Assembly (NCBI RefSeq): GCF_002127325.2
Contig: NC_035433.2
Coordinates: 82,526,079-82,590,078 of the forward strand
DNA: 64,000 nucleotides
Origin: Helianthus annuus
Lineage: Eukaryota; Streptophyta; Magnoliopsida; Asterales; Asteraceae
Direction of reading: 5' to 3'
This document shows, one piece after another, positions 11,583-22,111 of the stretch (the stretch's first letter is position 1; the number at the start of each line of letters is the position of its first letter). The position numbers and the translations under genes are program-made. Under the pieces are notes generated by a model, which saw nothing but the letters and a program-made list of their open reading frames with translations, had not been told where the DNA came from and did no database searches.

Positions 11583-12998
11583 TTTCACGGCCCCCGCGCC
11601 CGGTTTGACCCGGTCCAGGAGCCGCAGGACAGAAACCTGTGGTACAACGGAAGTCTAGCAGGATCGTTTAAACTTGAAAATACCCGAGTATTATTTTATT
11701 TCATAATTTGGGATAACCCCGTAATTTACAATAGAGGAATTTTACAGGAATTCCCTTATTTCACAAAACATGTTTATTTATTTATTTATTTGAGCCACCA
11801 CTTCAAGCTTGAGAGTGCTCCGTTGCACTTTTCCTTGATTCACAGTAGATCACCTGAAACATGTTTTAAAAATATTTTGTCAGCGGGGAAATACTGGTGA
11901 GTCACTCCATTTGATGAAATGACACATAGCTATAATTTACAGCATAAGAGCGATTACAATGGCTTCTATCTTATTTTTATCTGGCGCCGTGTCACCTCCT
12001 GGTGACGATGGTCATACCACTATTGGGCCCTTTCACCCAAGTAGTGATGATTATCACTGTTAGGATTTATTAGCCTAACAGTGAGAAATTAGTAATGTGC
12101 ACAATACCCCACTTGCCAGTGATTCAAGATAACCACGACTTAATCCCTGTAATTATAACTTTTGAAAATAATTTGGAGTATTGTAAAACATAATTTGATA
12201 AAAAAAGAGAATGACTCACATTGCAAGTTTATACGGGCAGGACTTAGCCTACTGATAAGCCGAATAACCTAGTTTAAATCACAATGCACACGAACTAGGT
12301 TAGTAACTAATACAGCGTTTACGATAACTCATGAGATACAACCCTCACAACGAATGACAAAGTGCCATACTAAACATCCATCGAATTTACGACGAATGAC
12401 AAAGTATAACCCTAATGCGGGCAGCACTTAAACATCCATTGGATAGTTTCAATCGATCGGATATTGAATCGTAGCAGCGATCGAGTTAATACCCGGTATC
12501 GTGGCAGCACCTCACTATATGAAAATTATAATTTTGAGCAGTATAACTTCGTTTTTTGAAAGTTTTCGTCGACACAGAATGAAAGCCCCATGCACAAGCT
12601 ATTTATAGCCTGAATTTGGGTTTTACGCGGTCCGCGTAAACCCATACATAAGTCTTACGCGGCCCGCGAGGCCACCTAGTCTAGGCGTAGGTATGGTTGG
12701 TCACTAGTAGGGTCACCAGGTAGTCAACACGTGGTCCCGGAACACTTATCCGGTCAAACATGAGTTGACGCGGCCCGCGTAAGTTTCCCTTTATGGCTTA
12801 CGCGGCCCGCCTGGAACCTTAAAAACTTATCTGGTCAATTGCCTAGTTGACGCGGCCCGCGTAAGGCTATGCTTAACCTTTAAGCGGCCCGCCTAAAACT
12901 AATTTTTCTTGTTTTCTTGGTTTTTCATGCACAGTAGGGTTTTTAGGGTCCGGGTTTTTATTTATGGGTTGTTTAGGGACATTTTTGCAGTCCTTACA
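11583..12998 (-). repeat. element B 3' LTR
   Basis: 1,416 bp. The first two bases read TT instead of TG (TTTCACGGCCCCCGC), which looks like a point change; the far end is CTTACA. The TATA box GCTATAAATAGC is at about 12599-12610 (- strand). Six CGCGGCCCGCG-type palindromes lie just upstream at 12630-12900. The AATGACAAAGTATA module is at 12340-12455. Confidence 0.9.
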
Positions 12999-13011
12999 TC
13001 CTCCCCACCTT
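12999..13011 (-). other. element B polypurine tract
   Basis: AAGGTGGGGAGGA on the - strand, next to the 3' LTR. Elements A (10360) and E (30990) have near-identical tracts. Confidence 0.85.
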
Positions 13012-13034
13012 ATTTAGAATCTCGTCCTCGATAT

Positions 13035-13754
13035 TTATTGAAATAAGTGAGGATACTTTCGCTTCATCTCCGATTCCAGCTCCCAAGTATATTCAGGTCC
13101 TCTCTTTGAATCCCACTTGACCTTGACCAGCACCAATCGTTTGTGCTTGAGAAACTTGATCTTTCTATCTTCTATTTGAAGTGGTTTTTCAACAAACTTC
13201 AACTTTCCATTTACTTGCACATCATGGAGAGGGACTACCAGTGATTCATCAGATAAACATTTCTTGAGATTGGATACATGAAACACATCATGTACTCCAG
13301 CTAACTCTTCTGGTAGTTGTAAACGATAAGTAACTGGTCCTATTCGCTGGATTACTGGGAATGGTCCTATGTACCTTGGGCTTAGTTTCCCTTTCTTTCC
13401 GAATCGCACTACTCCTTTCCAAGGAGAAACTTTCAAGAGTACCTTGTCACCGACTTGAAAATCTAGTGGCTTGCATCGATTGTCTGAATAACTCTTCTGG
13501 CGATCTCGAGCTGTCTTTAGTCTTTCTTTGATTTGAGTTATCTTGTCCGTGGTCTCTTGCACAATTTCAGGACCTGATAATTGACTTTCTCCTATTTCTG
13601 CCCAACAAACTGGTGTTCTACACTTGCGTCCATACAGTGCTTCGAACGGGGCAGCTTCAATGCTAGAATGGTAACTATTGTTATAGGAGAATTCAATTAA
13701 GGGTAGATGATCATCCCAGTTTCCACCAAAATCTATTACACATGCCCTGAGCAT
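13035..13754 (-). pseudogene. element B pol, C-terminal part: integrase end plus chromodomain
   Basis: 239 codons from the first Met after the TAG at 13797 to the native stop. Contents: the end of the integrase core ([20 protein letters not shown], the region of the catalytic Glu and after), the GPY/F-type module ([30 protein letters not shown]), and a C-terminal chromodomain ([27 protein letters not shown]). Such C-terminal chromodomains define chromoviruses and are thought to direct integration to marked chromatin. Together with the 565-codon segment to its right it was one ORF, separated only by a CAG-to-TAG change. Confidence 0.88.
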
Positions 13755-13796
13755 GTCTTCCAGGGTTTGAATCGTTCTTTCACTTTGTCCGTCTGT

Positions 13797-15494
13797 CTAG
13801 GGATGATAAGCTTTACTTAAATTTAATCGTGTACCCATGGCTTCTTGGAAACTTGTCCAGAAATATGAAGTGAAACGACTATCTCTATCTGATACAATAG
13901 AGAGTGGAACTCCATGTAGAGATACTACTTCGTCTACGTATAGTTTTGCTAATCTTTCCATGCTGAAAGTTTCTTTCATGGGTAGAAAATGAGCTGATTT
14001 GGTTAATCGATCCACGATTACCCAGATCGCATCATTACTTTTTCTGGTTTTGGGCAACTTAGTAATGAAATCCATGGTTATTAATTCCCATTTCCAAACA
14101 GGCATTTCTAATTGTTGAAGTAACCCTGAAGGTTTCTGATGTTCTGCCTTTACTTGTGAACAAGTAAGACACTTAGATACATAACTAGCTATGTCCTTTT
14201 TCATTCCTATCCACCAGAAATTATTTCTTAAATCTTGGTACATCTTATTATTTCCAGGGTGCATGGTATACCTAGATTTATGAGCTTCTTTTAAAATCTT
14301 ATTCCTTAAATTTCCCTGCTTAGGTACCCAAATTCTTTTCTTATGAAATCTCCAAATTCCATCAGTTCCTTGCTCCAATTCTTTTATTCGTCCTTTCATT
14401 CCTTCAGCATCATCCTTGATTGCTATGGCTTGAACATCTTTCAATTGTTCCATTAAATCTAATTTTAGATTTAATCTAAGTGCACGAACTCGCTTTTGCT
14501 TTTCATGATACTTACAACTTAAGGCATCTGCAGCGACATTTGCTTTTCCTTCGTGATACTGAATATCACAGTCGTAATCGCTTAAAATTTCCATCCATCT
14601 TCTTTGCCTCATGTTTAGTTCTTTTTTCCCAAATATGTACCTTAAGCTTTTATGATCTGTATAAACAGTAAACTTACTTCCATACAGATAATGCCTCCAA
14701 ATCTTAAGGGCAAAAATTACCGCTCCCAATTCTAAGTCGTGAGTCGTATAGTTTTCTTCGTGCTTTTTCAATTGCCTTGAGGCATACACAATTACCTTTT
14801 TGCGTTGCATTAACACACATCCTAATCCTAGCTTAGAAGCATCGCAGTAGACTTCAAAATCTTCTGTTCCTTCTGGCAATGCTAAGATTGGGGCGTTTGT
14901 TAACTTTTGCTTTAAAATCCTAAAAGCCTCCTCCTGTCTGGGTCCCCATTCAAATTTTACGACTTTACAGAATGGAACTGCTATCTTAGAAAAATCTTTA
15001 ATAAAGCGTCTATAGTATCCAGCTAATCCTAGAAAACTTCTAACTTCCATAGCCGATTGCGGGGCCTTCCATTTGGTAATCCCTTCTATTTTTAAGGGAT
15101 CTATGTGAATACCTTCATGATTCACCATATGACCTAAAAATTGCACCTCCTGTAGCCAAAATTCACACTTTGAGAATTTGGCGTAAAGCTTTTCCCCTCT
15201 TAACAAAGTTAAGAGTGTATGCAGGTGCTCACAATATTCCTCCTGACTTTTGGAATAAATAAGTATATCGTCGATGAAAACAATTACAAATTTATCCAAA
15301 TACGGTTTACAAATCCTATTCATCATGTCCATGAATGCTGCAGGAGCATTAGTTAATCCGAAGGGCATGACTATAAACTCGTAATGTTCATACCTAGTTT
15401 TGAAAGCAGTTTTAGGTATGTCTTTTTCTTGTACCTTCAATTGATGATATCCGGAGCGCAAATCTATCTTAGAAAAATATCTAGCTCCTTGCAA
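13797..15494 (-). pseudogene. element B pol, middle: RT, RNase H and integrase
   Basis: 565 codons. RT palm with [15 protein letters not shown] and the catalytic [11 protein letters not shown] thumb [17 protein letters not shown]; RNase H with [16 protein letters not shown] and YTDHKSL; integrase zinc-binding region (H...H...C..C, ending [13 protein letters not shown]); integrase core with [10 protein letters not shown] and SDRDSRFTS. It ends at TAG 13797-13799 where the other Gypsy copy here (E) has a Gln codon. The start shown is only the first Met after the damaged RT N-terminus; the natural polyprotein continues from gag. Confidence 0.9.
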
Positions 15495-15556
15495 TTGATC
15501 AAAAAGATCATCAATATTTTAGGTATCGATTCTTAATTGTAACCTTGTTTAATTCC

Positions 15557-17533
15557 CTATAATCGATACACTCTCATCGATCCATCCTTCTTTTTTACAA
15601 ACAACACTGGAGCTCCCCATGGAGAGGAACTAGGTTGTATAAATCCTTTGCTTAATAATTCATCTAACTGTCTCTTTAATTCTAGCATTTCAGTAGGAGC
15701 TAACCGATAAGGTGCCTTGGCTGTCGGTATAGTTCCTGGGATTAGATGAATTCTAAATTCTACTTCTCTCACGGGTGGTAAGCCTGGTAGGTCTTCCGGA
15801 AAGACATCCGGGTATTCTGATACTATTGGAATATCCTTAAGTTCCTTACTTTTGGTATGAACAATTACCGAAATCATATATGCTATTCTTTGTTTTCTTG
15901 AATAATTGGCCAACTTCATTACTGAAATAAATTCCAGTGGTTTTTGTGGCTTATCTCCGGTAATCATCATTAATTCTCCTGTGGGTGTATGGATTTCTAT
16001 GGAATTTTTATCACAGAGAATTCGAGCATGGTTGGCTACTAACCAATCCATTCCTAACACCACATCGAATCCGGCTAAATTCATAGGTAATAGATTTGCA
16101 GTAAATTTGTGGCCTAAAAGTTCTATCTTTCCTTCTCGTGAAACTTTATCTATTTTAAGAGTGTTACCATCCGTTGTTTCGACTGTAAGAATCTGCCTAA
16201 GGTTGGTTAAGGGTAAATTAAGAGCTTGGCAGATCGAAGTATTTATAAAACTTTGGTTTGCACCAGAGTCAAATAATACTTTCGCATAAATGTTGTGAAC
16301 TAAGAACGTACTAGCTATGACGTCAGGAATTAATTCAGCTTCTTGGGTAGTCAATTGAAAGGCTCTTGCGTTCTTTTTAGTAGTTCCTTCTGCAGGTTTA
16401 GCTTTATTGTCAGCTGGTTTGACCAATTTAGGGCATTCTGGTCGGAAATGCCCAGCTTCTCCACAGTTGAAGCAGACTTTTGTTCTCTTTTTCCTGCAAT
16501 CTTCTTCTTGATGTCCTGGAATTTTGCAGAAGTTACAGTACCCTTTGCATTTTCCAAAATGCCTTCCTTTGCAGGTACCGCAAAATGGGACAGTGGAAGA
16601 TCGCCCGGTTCCTCTTTTCCTGAAATTACTGCTATTACCCATACGAAATCCTTGGGTAATCATTTGGGCCACTTCCTTCCTTTTATTTTCTTCTCGCGTG
16701 CGCACCAGACCGTCAGTCAAGGTGTTAGCTAATTCCACCGCATCGTCAATCGTGCGGGGTCTAGCAGCCTTGACAATATCACGAATCTCGCTAATTAAAC
16801 GCCAAATATAGCGAGAAATAAGTACCGGTTCTGGCGATGCCAGGGTTGGCACAATTCTGGCATACTCGAAGAATTTCGAAGTATACCCTCGACAGTCAAC
16901 ATCCACCATTCGGTGGCTCAGGAACTTGTTTGCCATTTGTTCTTTTTCATATTCAGGACAAAATTTTCTTTCTATTAATTGCCTGAATTTTTCCCAATTC
17001 ATGGCATAAGCCGAGTCACTTCCTTTGGCTTGCAGTACCCTATTCCACCATTCTAATGCTTCTTCCTTGAAAAGGTGAGAAGCATACATAACTTTATCCT
17101 CCTCGGCACATTTACTTATTTTAATTACTCCCTCGGTTTTCTCCAACCAACGCAGTGCTGCAGTTGCCCCTTCATTGCCTGCAAATTCAGCTGGTTTATA
17201 GGCAAGGAACTCCTTGTAAGTGCAACCAGGTGTTGCAGCTTTCATTCTTTTGTGTACTGGGGCTTGAATCCCATTATTATTATTACCGCCTCCATTAATA
17301 CTATTACTGGAAGTATCGTCACGCGTACGTTTACTAGGGTGAGCTTGCGAAGGCTCAGCAGGACTTTTTACAGCAGCGGCGATTGCTGGAATAGCATTAA
17401 CTATTCCCTGAGCAACGATGTTTTCTATATCTTGCCGGTTTAGAAAGTGATCCTCGTTATTGTGTTCCGATTGATTCACTTCATTAACTGGTTCATTAAC
17501 CGCGTGTTCCATCTGGATGTTTATCAAGCACAA
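15557..17533 (-). pseudogene. element B gag, protease and start of RT
   Basis: 658 codons. The Gag capsid region (ALRWLEKTEGVIKISKC, EEALEWWNRV, FCPEYEKEQMANKFLSH) matches the plant retrotransposon Gag domain. Two CCHC knuckles follow (CNFCKIPGHQEEDC and CFNCGEAGHFRPEC), with an additional Cys-rich CGTCKGRHFGKC just before them. The aspartic protease has FDSGANQSFI. The start of RT (PYRLAPTEMLELKRQLDELL, SPWGAPVLFVKKKDGSMR) then runs out of frame. Two small deletions near 15530-15570 remove the RT FRMCIDYR/LPRIDD region frame. Gag packages the RNA; protease cuts the polyprotein. Confidence 0.9.
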
Positions 17534-17782
17534 CTATTATTTAGTATAAATACTTTAGGTATAATTGTACAACCAGACTTTATTTAAAATAGAAAACACA
17601 ACAACCTTATATATTTATTACAACTTACAACTGGAATTCAAAATATACTATTATTTAATTTATCTAGGACGATTATGCTTCGTATTTATTTATCTAACTT
17701 CCAGGGTTGGTCTAGGTTTGGCAGTTTATCTTAATTAAGGATCAAGATTCACTGCTGTAGTGGCTAACATATAGAGATCTGA

Positions 17783-18115
17783 TCATTTTTCATCTAATTT
17801 GTCTTCCCACGGCGGGTTTTTGTCTATTTCCTGAGTCTCCTTATTAACTATCACTTCTTTTGAATTGGACGTCCCTATTTTCTCGTGGCTTTTTCTAATA
17901 ATCCAATTTCTTTTCTTGGTAGTAAGTGGGTTCTCATACTGTGCTTTACGAATAAATATTCCTTCATTAGTATTTACTGAATATCTTGAGGAATTTGATT
18001 GAGATGAGGTTCCCTTATCCTTTTGGGTACTATCTACTTGACGATAAATGTCCGAAAGCTTTTGCTTACCCATGCTGTAAATTAGCAAGTAGTTAAATAA
18101 CACGAAAAAGACCAA
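17783..18115 (-). CDS. element B pre-gag ORF 2, unknown
   Basis: 110 codons on the gag strand; the likely start is the second Met, giving MGKQKLSDIYRQ. Charged, Lys/Asn/Ser-rich, with KKRNWIIRKSHEK; ends PPWEDKLDEK. No domain recognised. It lies between pre-gag ORF 1 and gag, with about 250 bp to gag. It could be a second exon of ORF 1, since both have acidic, Trp-containing motifs (SWEEELDRKL versus PWEDKLDEK). That resemblance is visible; the functional link is a guess. Confidence 0.45.
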   Translation of the reverse strand: MVFFVLFNYLLIYSMGKQKLSDIYRQVDSTQKDKGTSSQSNSSRYSVNTNEGIFIRKAQYENPLTTKKRNWIIRKSHEKIGTSNSKEVIVNKETQEIDKNPPWEDKLDEK

Positions 18116-18246
18116 TAATCAAACTAACACGTATAGCCAAAATTGCCGACCTTGCGACTATTCGATTTTATATATTTTATATTATATTATGCATCCGTAC
18201 ACACTGATTATCTTACAAAAGTTTTATTTTTAAGCTATTTTACAAG

Positions 18247-18247
<1 letters not shown>

Positions 18248-18330
<83 letters not shown>

Positions 18331-18331
18331 T
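18248..18331. repeat. (TTA)n microsatellite inside element B
   Basis: About 28 TTA/TAA units in the leader between the two pre-gag ORFs. A long pure run suggests recent expansion. Confidence 0.95.
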
Positions 18332-18377
18332 TACACTACAACCACACCACCCCATGCTATCCCTGTTAGCTGGCAAT

Positions 18378-19001
18378 TTAGTAACGACGTTCCCTCTCGT
18401 CGTACTTCCAGGAGATCTGCTCTCCCACCTCCGGGATCCTATTTCCGGCATCCACCAGCTCCTCGCCATAACAGCGGAGTTCAGCTAAGTTTTCATTGCT
18501 CATTGGTGGGTTCGGGGCAGGTTCCGGGTCGAATTGAGGGAAAAAGGTATTAGGGCTATTCATAAGGTTCTGAAATTGCCAGTCGGTAGTCCACCATTCT
18601 TCCAGTGCTCCTGGTAGAGGTCTAGGGTGAACAATAGGGTCTGGAATGGCAGATTCTAGGTTAACAGGAAGTAGGGCTTCAGCTGGGTAGTTAAAGAGAG
18701 TTTCATCGGCAGGTCCGATGATGTCACCAAGTGCCAATTTACGGTCCAACTCTTCTTCCCAAGATAGCATTTCCTGGTTTTGCCTAGAACTCTCCCCAGT
18801 ATCTATGCCTTTTACTTTATCTTTTGGGTCTTCCTTTTTCATAGTTTTCTGTGTTGCTGGCTTTTTCCTACGTACACGCCTCCAACCTACCCACCTATGC
18901 CTCTTTTTCACTACTTTTAGTTTTTCCTGTGGTTGGGCTTTGAACACCATAGGCTCCTCCATATCCGCCTGGTAACCAGTAGTAGTACCAGTGGTATCCA
19001 T
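18378..19001 (-). CDS. element B pre-gag ORF 1, unknown
   Basis: 207 codons, starting 170 bp from the PBS and ahead of gag on the same strand. A strongly basic segment at about residues 28-55 (KVVKKRHRWVGWRRVRRKKP) looks like a nuclear-localisation or RNA-binding patch. It is followed by an acidic middle (SWEEELDRKLALGD) and a Pro-rich C-terminal part (FDPEPAPNPPMSNENLAEL). I recognise no domain. Extra ORFs are known in some plant Gypsy lineages, but chromoviruses usually start with gag. The frame is intact while pol is broken, which may just reflect its short length. Confidence 0.55.
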   Translation of the reverse strand: MDTTGTTTGYQADMEEPMVFKAQPQEKLKVVKKRHRWVGWRRVRRKKPATQKTMKKEDPKDKVKGIDTGESSRQNQEMLSWEEELDRKLALGDIIGPADETLFNYPAEALLPVNLESAIPDPIVHPRPLPGALEEWWTTDWQFQNLMNSPNTFFPQFDPEPAPNPPMSNENLAELRCYGEELVDAGNRIPEVGEQISWKYDERERRY

Positions 19002-19170
19002 ATCTGTACTATGGATAGAGAAATTTTGAAGGGCTTCTTGATAGTTCGTTCATGCTGTTAGCACACACGAAGACGCACACAATCCTAAGTTCAAATTTTG
19101 TAAACTAAAATTTTCACAAAATCACAGAATGGCAATCAGATAAATTAATCTAAATACTTGGCTTAAACCA

Positions 19171-19185
19171 GTGGCTCTGATACCA
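19171..19185 (-). other. element B primer-binding site (initiator Met tRNA type)
   Basis: - strand TGGTATCAGAGCCAC, 8 nt from the 5' LTR edge at 19194. Confidence 0.88.
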
Positions 19186-19193
19186 CCTTTTTC

Positions 19194-20601
19194 TGTCACG
19201 GCCCCCGCGCCCGCTTTGACCCGGTCCAGGAGCCGCAGGACAGAAACCTGTGGTACAGCGGAAGTCTAACAGGATCGTTTAAACTTGAAAATGCCCGAAT
19301 ATTATTTTATTTCATAATTTGGGATAACCCCGTAATTTTCAATAGAGGAATTTTACAGGAATTCCCTTATTTCACAAAACATGTTTATTTATTTGAGCCA
19401 CTACTTCAAGCTTGAGAGTGCTCCGTAGCACTTTTCCTTGATTCACAGTAGATCACCTGAAACATGTTTTAAAAATATTTTGTCAGCGGGAAATACTGGT
19501 GAGTCACTCCATTTGATGAAATGACACATAGCTATAATTTACAGCATAAGAGCGATTACAATGGCTTCTATCTTATTTTTATCTCGCGCCGTGTCACCTC
19601 CTGGTGACGATGGTCATACCACTATTGGGCCCTTTCACCCAAGTAGTGATGATTATCACTGTTAGGATTTATTAGCCTAACAGTGAGAAATTAGTAATGT
19701 GCACAATACCCCACTTGCCAGTGATTCAAGATAACCACGACTTAATCCCTGTAATTATAACTTTTGAAAATAATTTGGAGTATTGTAAAACATAATTTGA
19801 TAAAAAAAAAGAGAATGACTCACATTGCAAGTTTATACGGGCAAGACTTATCCTACTGATAAGCCGAATAACCTAGTTTAAATCACAATGCACACGAACT
19901 AGGTTAGTAACTAATACAACATTTACGATAACTCACGAGATACAACCCTCACAACGAATGACAAAGTTCCATACCAGACATCCATCGAATTTACGACGAA
20001 TGACAAAGTATAACCCTAATGCGGGCAGCACTTAAACATCCATTGGATAGTTTCAATCGATCGGATATTGAATCGTAGCAGGGATCGAGTTAATACCCGG
20101 TATCGTGGCAGCACCTCACTATATGAAAATTATAATTTTGAGCAGTATAACTTCGTTTTTGAAAGTTTTCGTCGACACAGAATGAAAGCCCCATGCACAG
20201 GCTATTTATAGCCTGAATTTGGGTTTTACGCGGCCCGCGTAAACCCATACATAAGTCTTACGCGGCCCGCGAGGCCGCCTAGTCTAGGTGTAGGTCTGGT
20301 TGGTCACTAGTAGGGTCACCAGGTAGTCAACACGTGGTCCCGGAACACTTATCCGGTCAAACATGAGTTGACGCGGCCCGCGTAAGTTTCCCTTTATGGC
20401 TTACGCGGCCCGCCTTGAACCTTAAACACTCATCTGGTTAATTTCCTAGTTGACGCGGCCGGCGTAAGGCTATGCTTAACCTTTACGTGGCCCGCCTAAA
20501 ACTAATTTTTGTTGTTTTCTTGGTTTTTCATGCACAGTAGGGTTTTTAGGGTCCGGGTTTTTATTTATGGGTTGTTTAGGGACATTTTTGCAGTCCTTAC
20601 A
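19194..20601 (-). repeat. element B 5' LTR
   Basis: 1,408 bp, TGTCACGG...CTTACA. TATA box at about 20200-20211 (- strand). CGCGGCCCGCG-type palindromes at 20225-20500. AATGACAAAGTATA module at 19945-20065. The box CAGCGGGAAATACTGGTGAG is at about 19484. Nearly identical to 11583-12998. Confidence 0.92.
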
Positions 20602-21312
20602 CTAGGTAAGTAACTTAATACCACATTTACGATAACTCACGAGATCAAACCCTCACAACGAATGACAAAGTGCGATACTTAAACATCCAGCGGATTCGCA
20701 ATGAATGACAGAGTATAGCCCGAGTTCGGACAACACTCAAACATCCCGTCGGAATCACGACAAATGACAAAGTATAACCCTAATTTGAGCAGCACTTAAA
20801 CATTCATCGGATAGTTTCAATCGATTGGACATTGAATCGTAATAGCGATCGAGTTATTACCCTGTTTTGCGGCAGTGTTTTGTGCTAGTGTGTGTTTTGT
20901 AGTAATCAGACGATATCTTGAAGTGTAGAGCGAATTTTAACGTCGAACGAATGCAGAAATCTAAGTGCCAATGCCCTCTATTTATACTGAAAATTTGGGA
21001 CCTTCACGTGACGCGAGGGGTCACATAGGGGGTGTCGCGTGATGCCACGGGTCTCACTCTACGAAAGGGTAGCCACGTGTGTTTGTAGCTCAGGTGAGTC
21101 AGCGGTTCGTAAAAATTCAATTTTGACAGCAATTTATGAGGATAATCGTAAGTAGGAAATACCCCCCCCCCTGAGTTTTAGGGGCCCTGATACTAATTCT
21201 GATTGTTCTGAAAATTTTAGGGTTTGTGCAGAATCACTTGAGGGTCTTAATTAGGGTTTCCTTTTGGATAATAAATCATAAGAAATAGAAATTTTTAATG
21301 AGGGTTGTCACA
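20602..21312 (-). repeat. element A 5' LTR, right part
   Basis: Continues the A LTR after the duplicated CTAGG. It carries the ATGACAAAGT tandem module (20650-20830), the TATA box (about 20976-20988) and the CG-rich block (20999-21060), then ends at GTTGTCACA followed by TSD ACTTA. Confidence 0.88.
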
Positions 21313-21317
21313 ACTTA

Positions 21318-22111
21318 CCTGGAGTATGAGAACGGTATAGTAATGCGGCGTGGCACCGCATCTGGTGTATGAAAACGGTGTACACATAGCGATGCGGCCT
21401 AGCACCGCATCCTACGCTGCACCGCATCTGGTGTATGAAAACGGTGTACACATAGCGATGCGGCCTAGCACCGCATCCTGTGAACACTTCTATCAATACA
21501 AGGGATCTGGATAACATCAACAGTCACCACAAGTGGCAATGCGGCCTGGCACCGCATCCCACAGTCTTTGCCAGAAGGACTACGCGGGAACAACGGCAGT
21601 TACCGCAGGTAGCGATGCGGGGCGGCACCGCATCCGGCACACAAGACAAGTGGGACTGACAATACAGAGCAAGTGGCACCAATGACGGTCGCCTGTCAGA
21701 CCACACGTAAGCGACAGACTGACACTGCAGTAGGACGTGGCTTCACCTCCACAGCCGACAAGCCTGACACACCTGCATAAGGGCTGCATGTCGTTAGTCC
21801 GTCCTTTCAACTCCTCCTTCACTCCTCGGCTATAAATACCAACCCCAAACCAGGTTTGAGGTATCTCTTCACAACTCTCTCACTACTACTACTATCACAC
21901 TTTGTTTCCTAAGCAAATTACTGATTCTCACGCCGGAGAGTGGTAACAAGGAGCACCCCCCACCCCATCCTCCTTGTTACGAGTCACGGCTTGTTTCCTT
22001 GTGCAGGAGATCAACCGGAGGACGATCCAACCAGCGATCCTCGAGAGGAAGGGATTAACCCTTCTTGACGAGACTAGTGTGTTAACCCTGCCCGGTTAAC
22101 CATTGTTTCAG
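21318..22111 (+). repeat. element C 5' LTR (remnant), Tat-type
   Basis: TATA box TATAAATA at 21831-21838 on the + strand (agrees with pol direction). Upstream, at 21346-21640, are repeated palindromes of the type GATGCGGCCTAGCACCGCATC-like arms (GATGCGG/CCGCATC), two of them in a 67-bp tandem unit with GAAAACGGTGTACACATAGC. The far end CATTGTTTCA at about 22111 looks like an LTR end but runs straight into RT sequence without a PBS. The left border is lost because element A inserted there. Confidence 0.6.

Larger units (their letters stand above)
11583..20601 (-). mobile_element. element B: nearly complete Tekay-like chromovirus (Ty3/Gypsy)
   Basis: 9,019 bp with both LTRs, PBS, polypurine tract, gag, protease, RT, RNase H, integrase and chromodomain, all on the - strand. 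TSD CTAGG at 11578-11582 and 20602-20606. It sits inside the 5' LTR of element A, so it is younger. The LTRs are almost identical; the main visible indel is two extra TTTA units in the left copy. The gag-pol frame is broken by small deletions near 15530-15570 and by a TAG at 13797-13799. Two extra ORFs lie between the PBS and gag. Confidence 0.93.
8994..21312 (-). mobile_element. element A: internally deleted Gypsy (chromovirus-like) element carrying a nested element
   Basis: Two LTRs of about 1.37 kb (TGTCACACCCCC...GTTRYCACA) with TSD ACTTA at 8989-8993 and 21313-21317. Orientation is - strand from the PBS at 10905-10920 and the polypurine tract at 10360-10372. Only about 564 bp of internal DNA remain. 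The right (5') LTR is split by element B at 11582/20602. Because host sequence on both sides rejoins cleanly at the TSD, A inserted into an already rearranged Tat-element fragment. Confidence 0.9.

Noticed and set aside
15530..15570. Programmed frameshift between gag and pol of element B
   Set aside because: The break is inside conserved RT coding sequence and removes bases at two places; it is damage, not a recoding site.
15906..17443. Several + strand frames over gag of element B
   Set aside because: Shadows of the - strand gag-protease frame, with no domain of their own.
19171..19185. tRNA-like sequence
   Set aside because: Only the 15 nt complementary to the tRNA 3' end is present; it is a primer-binding site, not a tRNA gene.
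21346..21640. Regularly repeated palindromes resembling a CRISPR array or terminators
   Set aside because: Plant LTR context, unequal spacing, no unique spacers; they are LTR palindromes.
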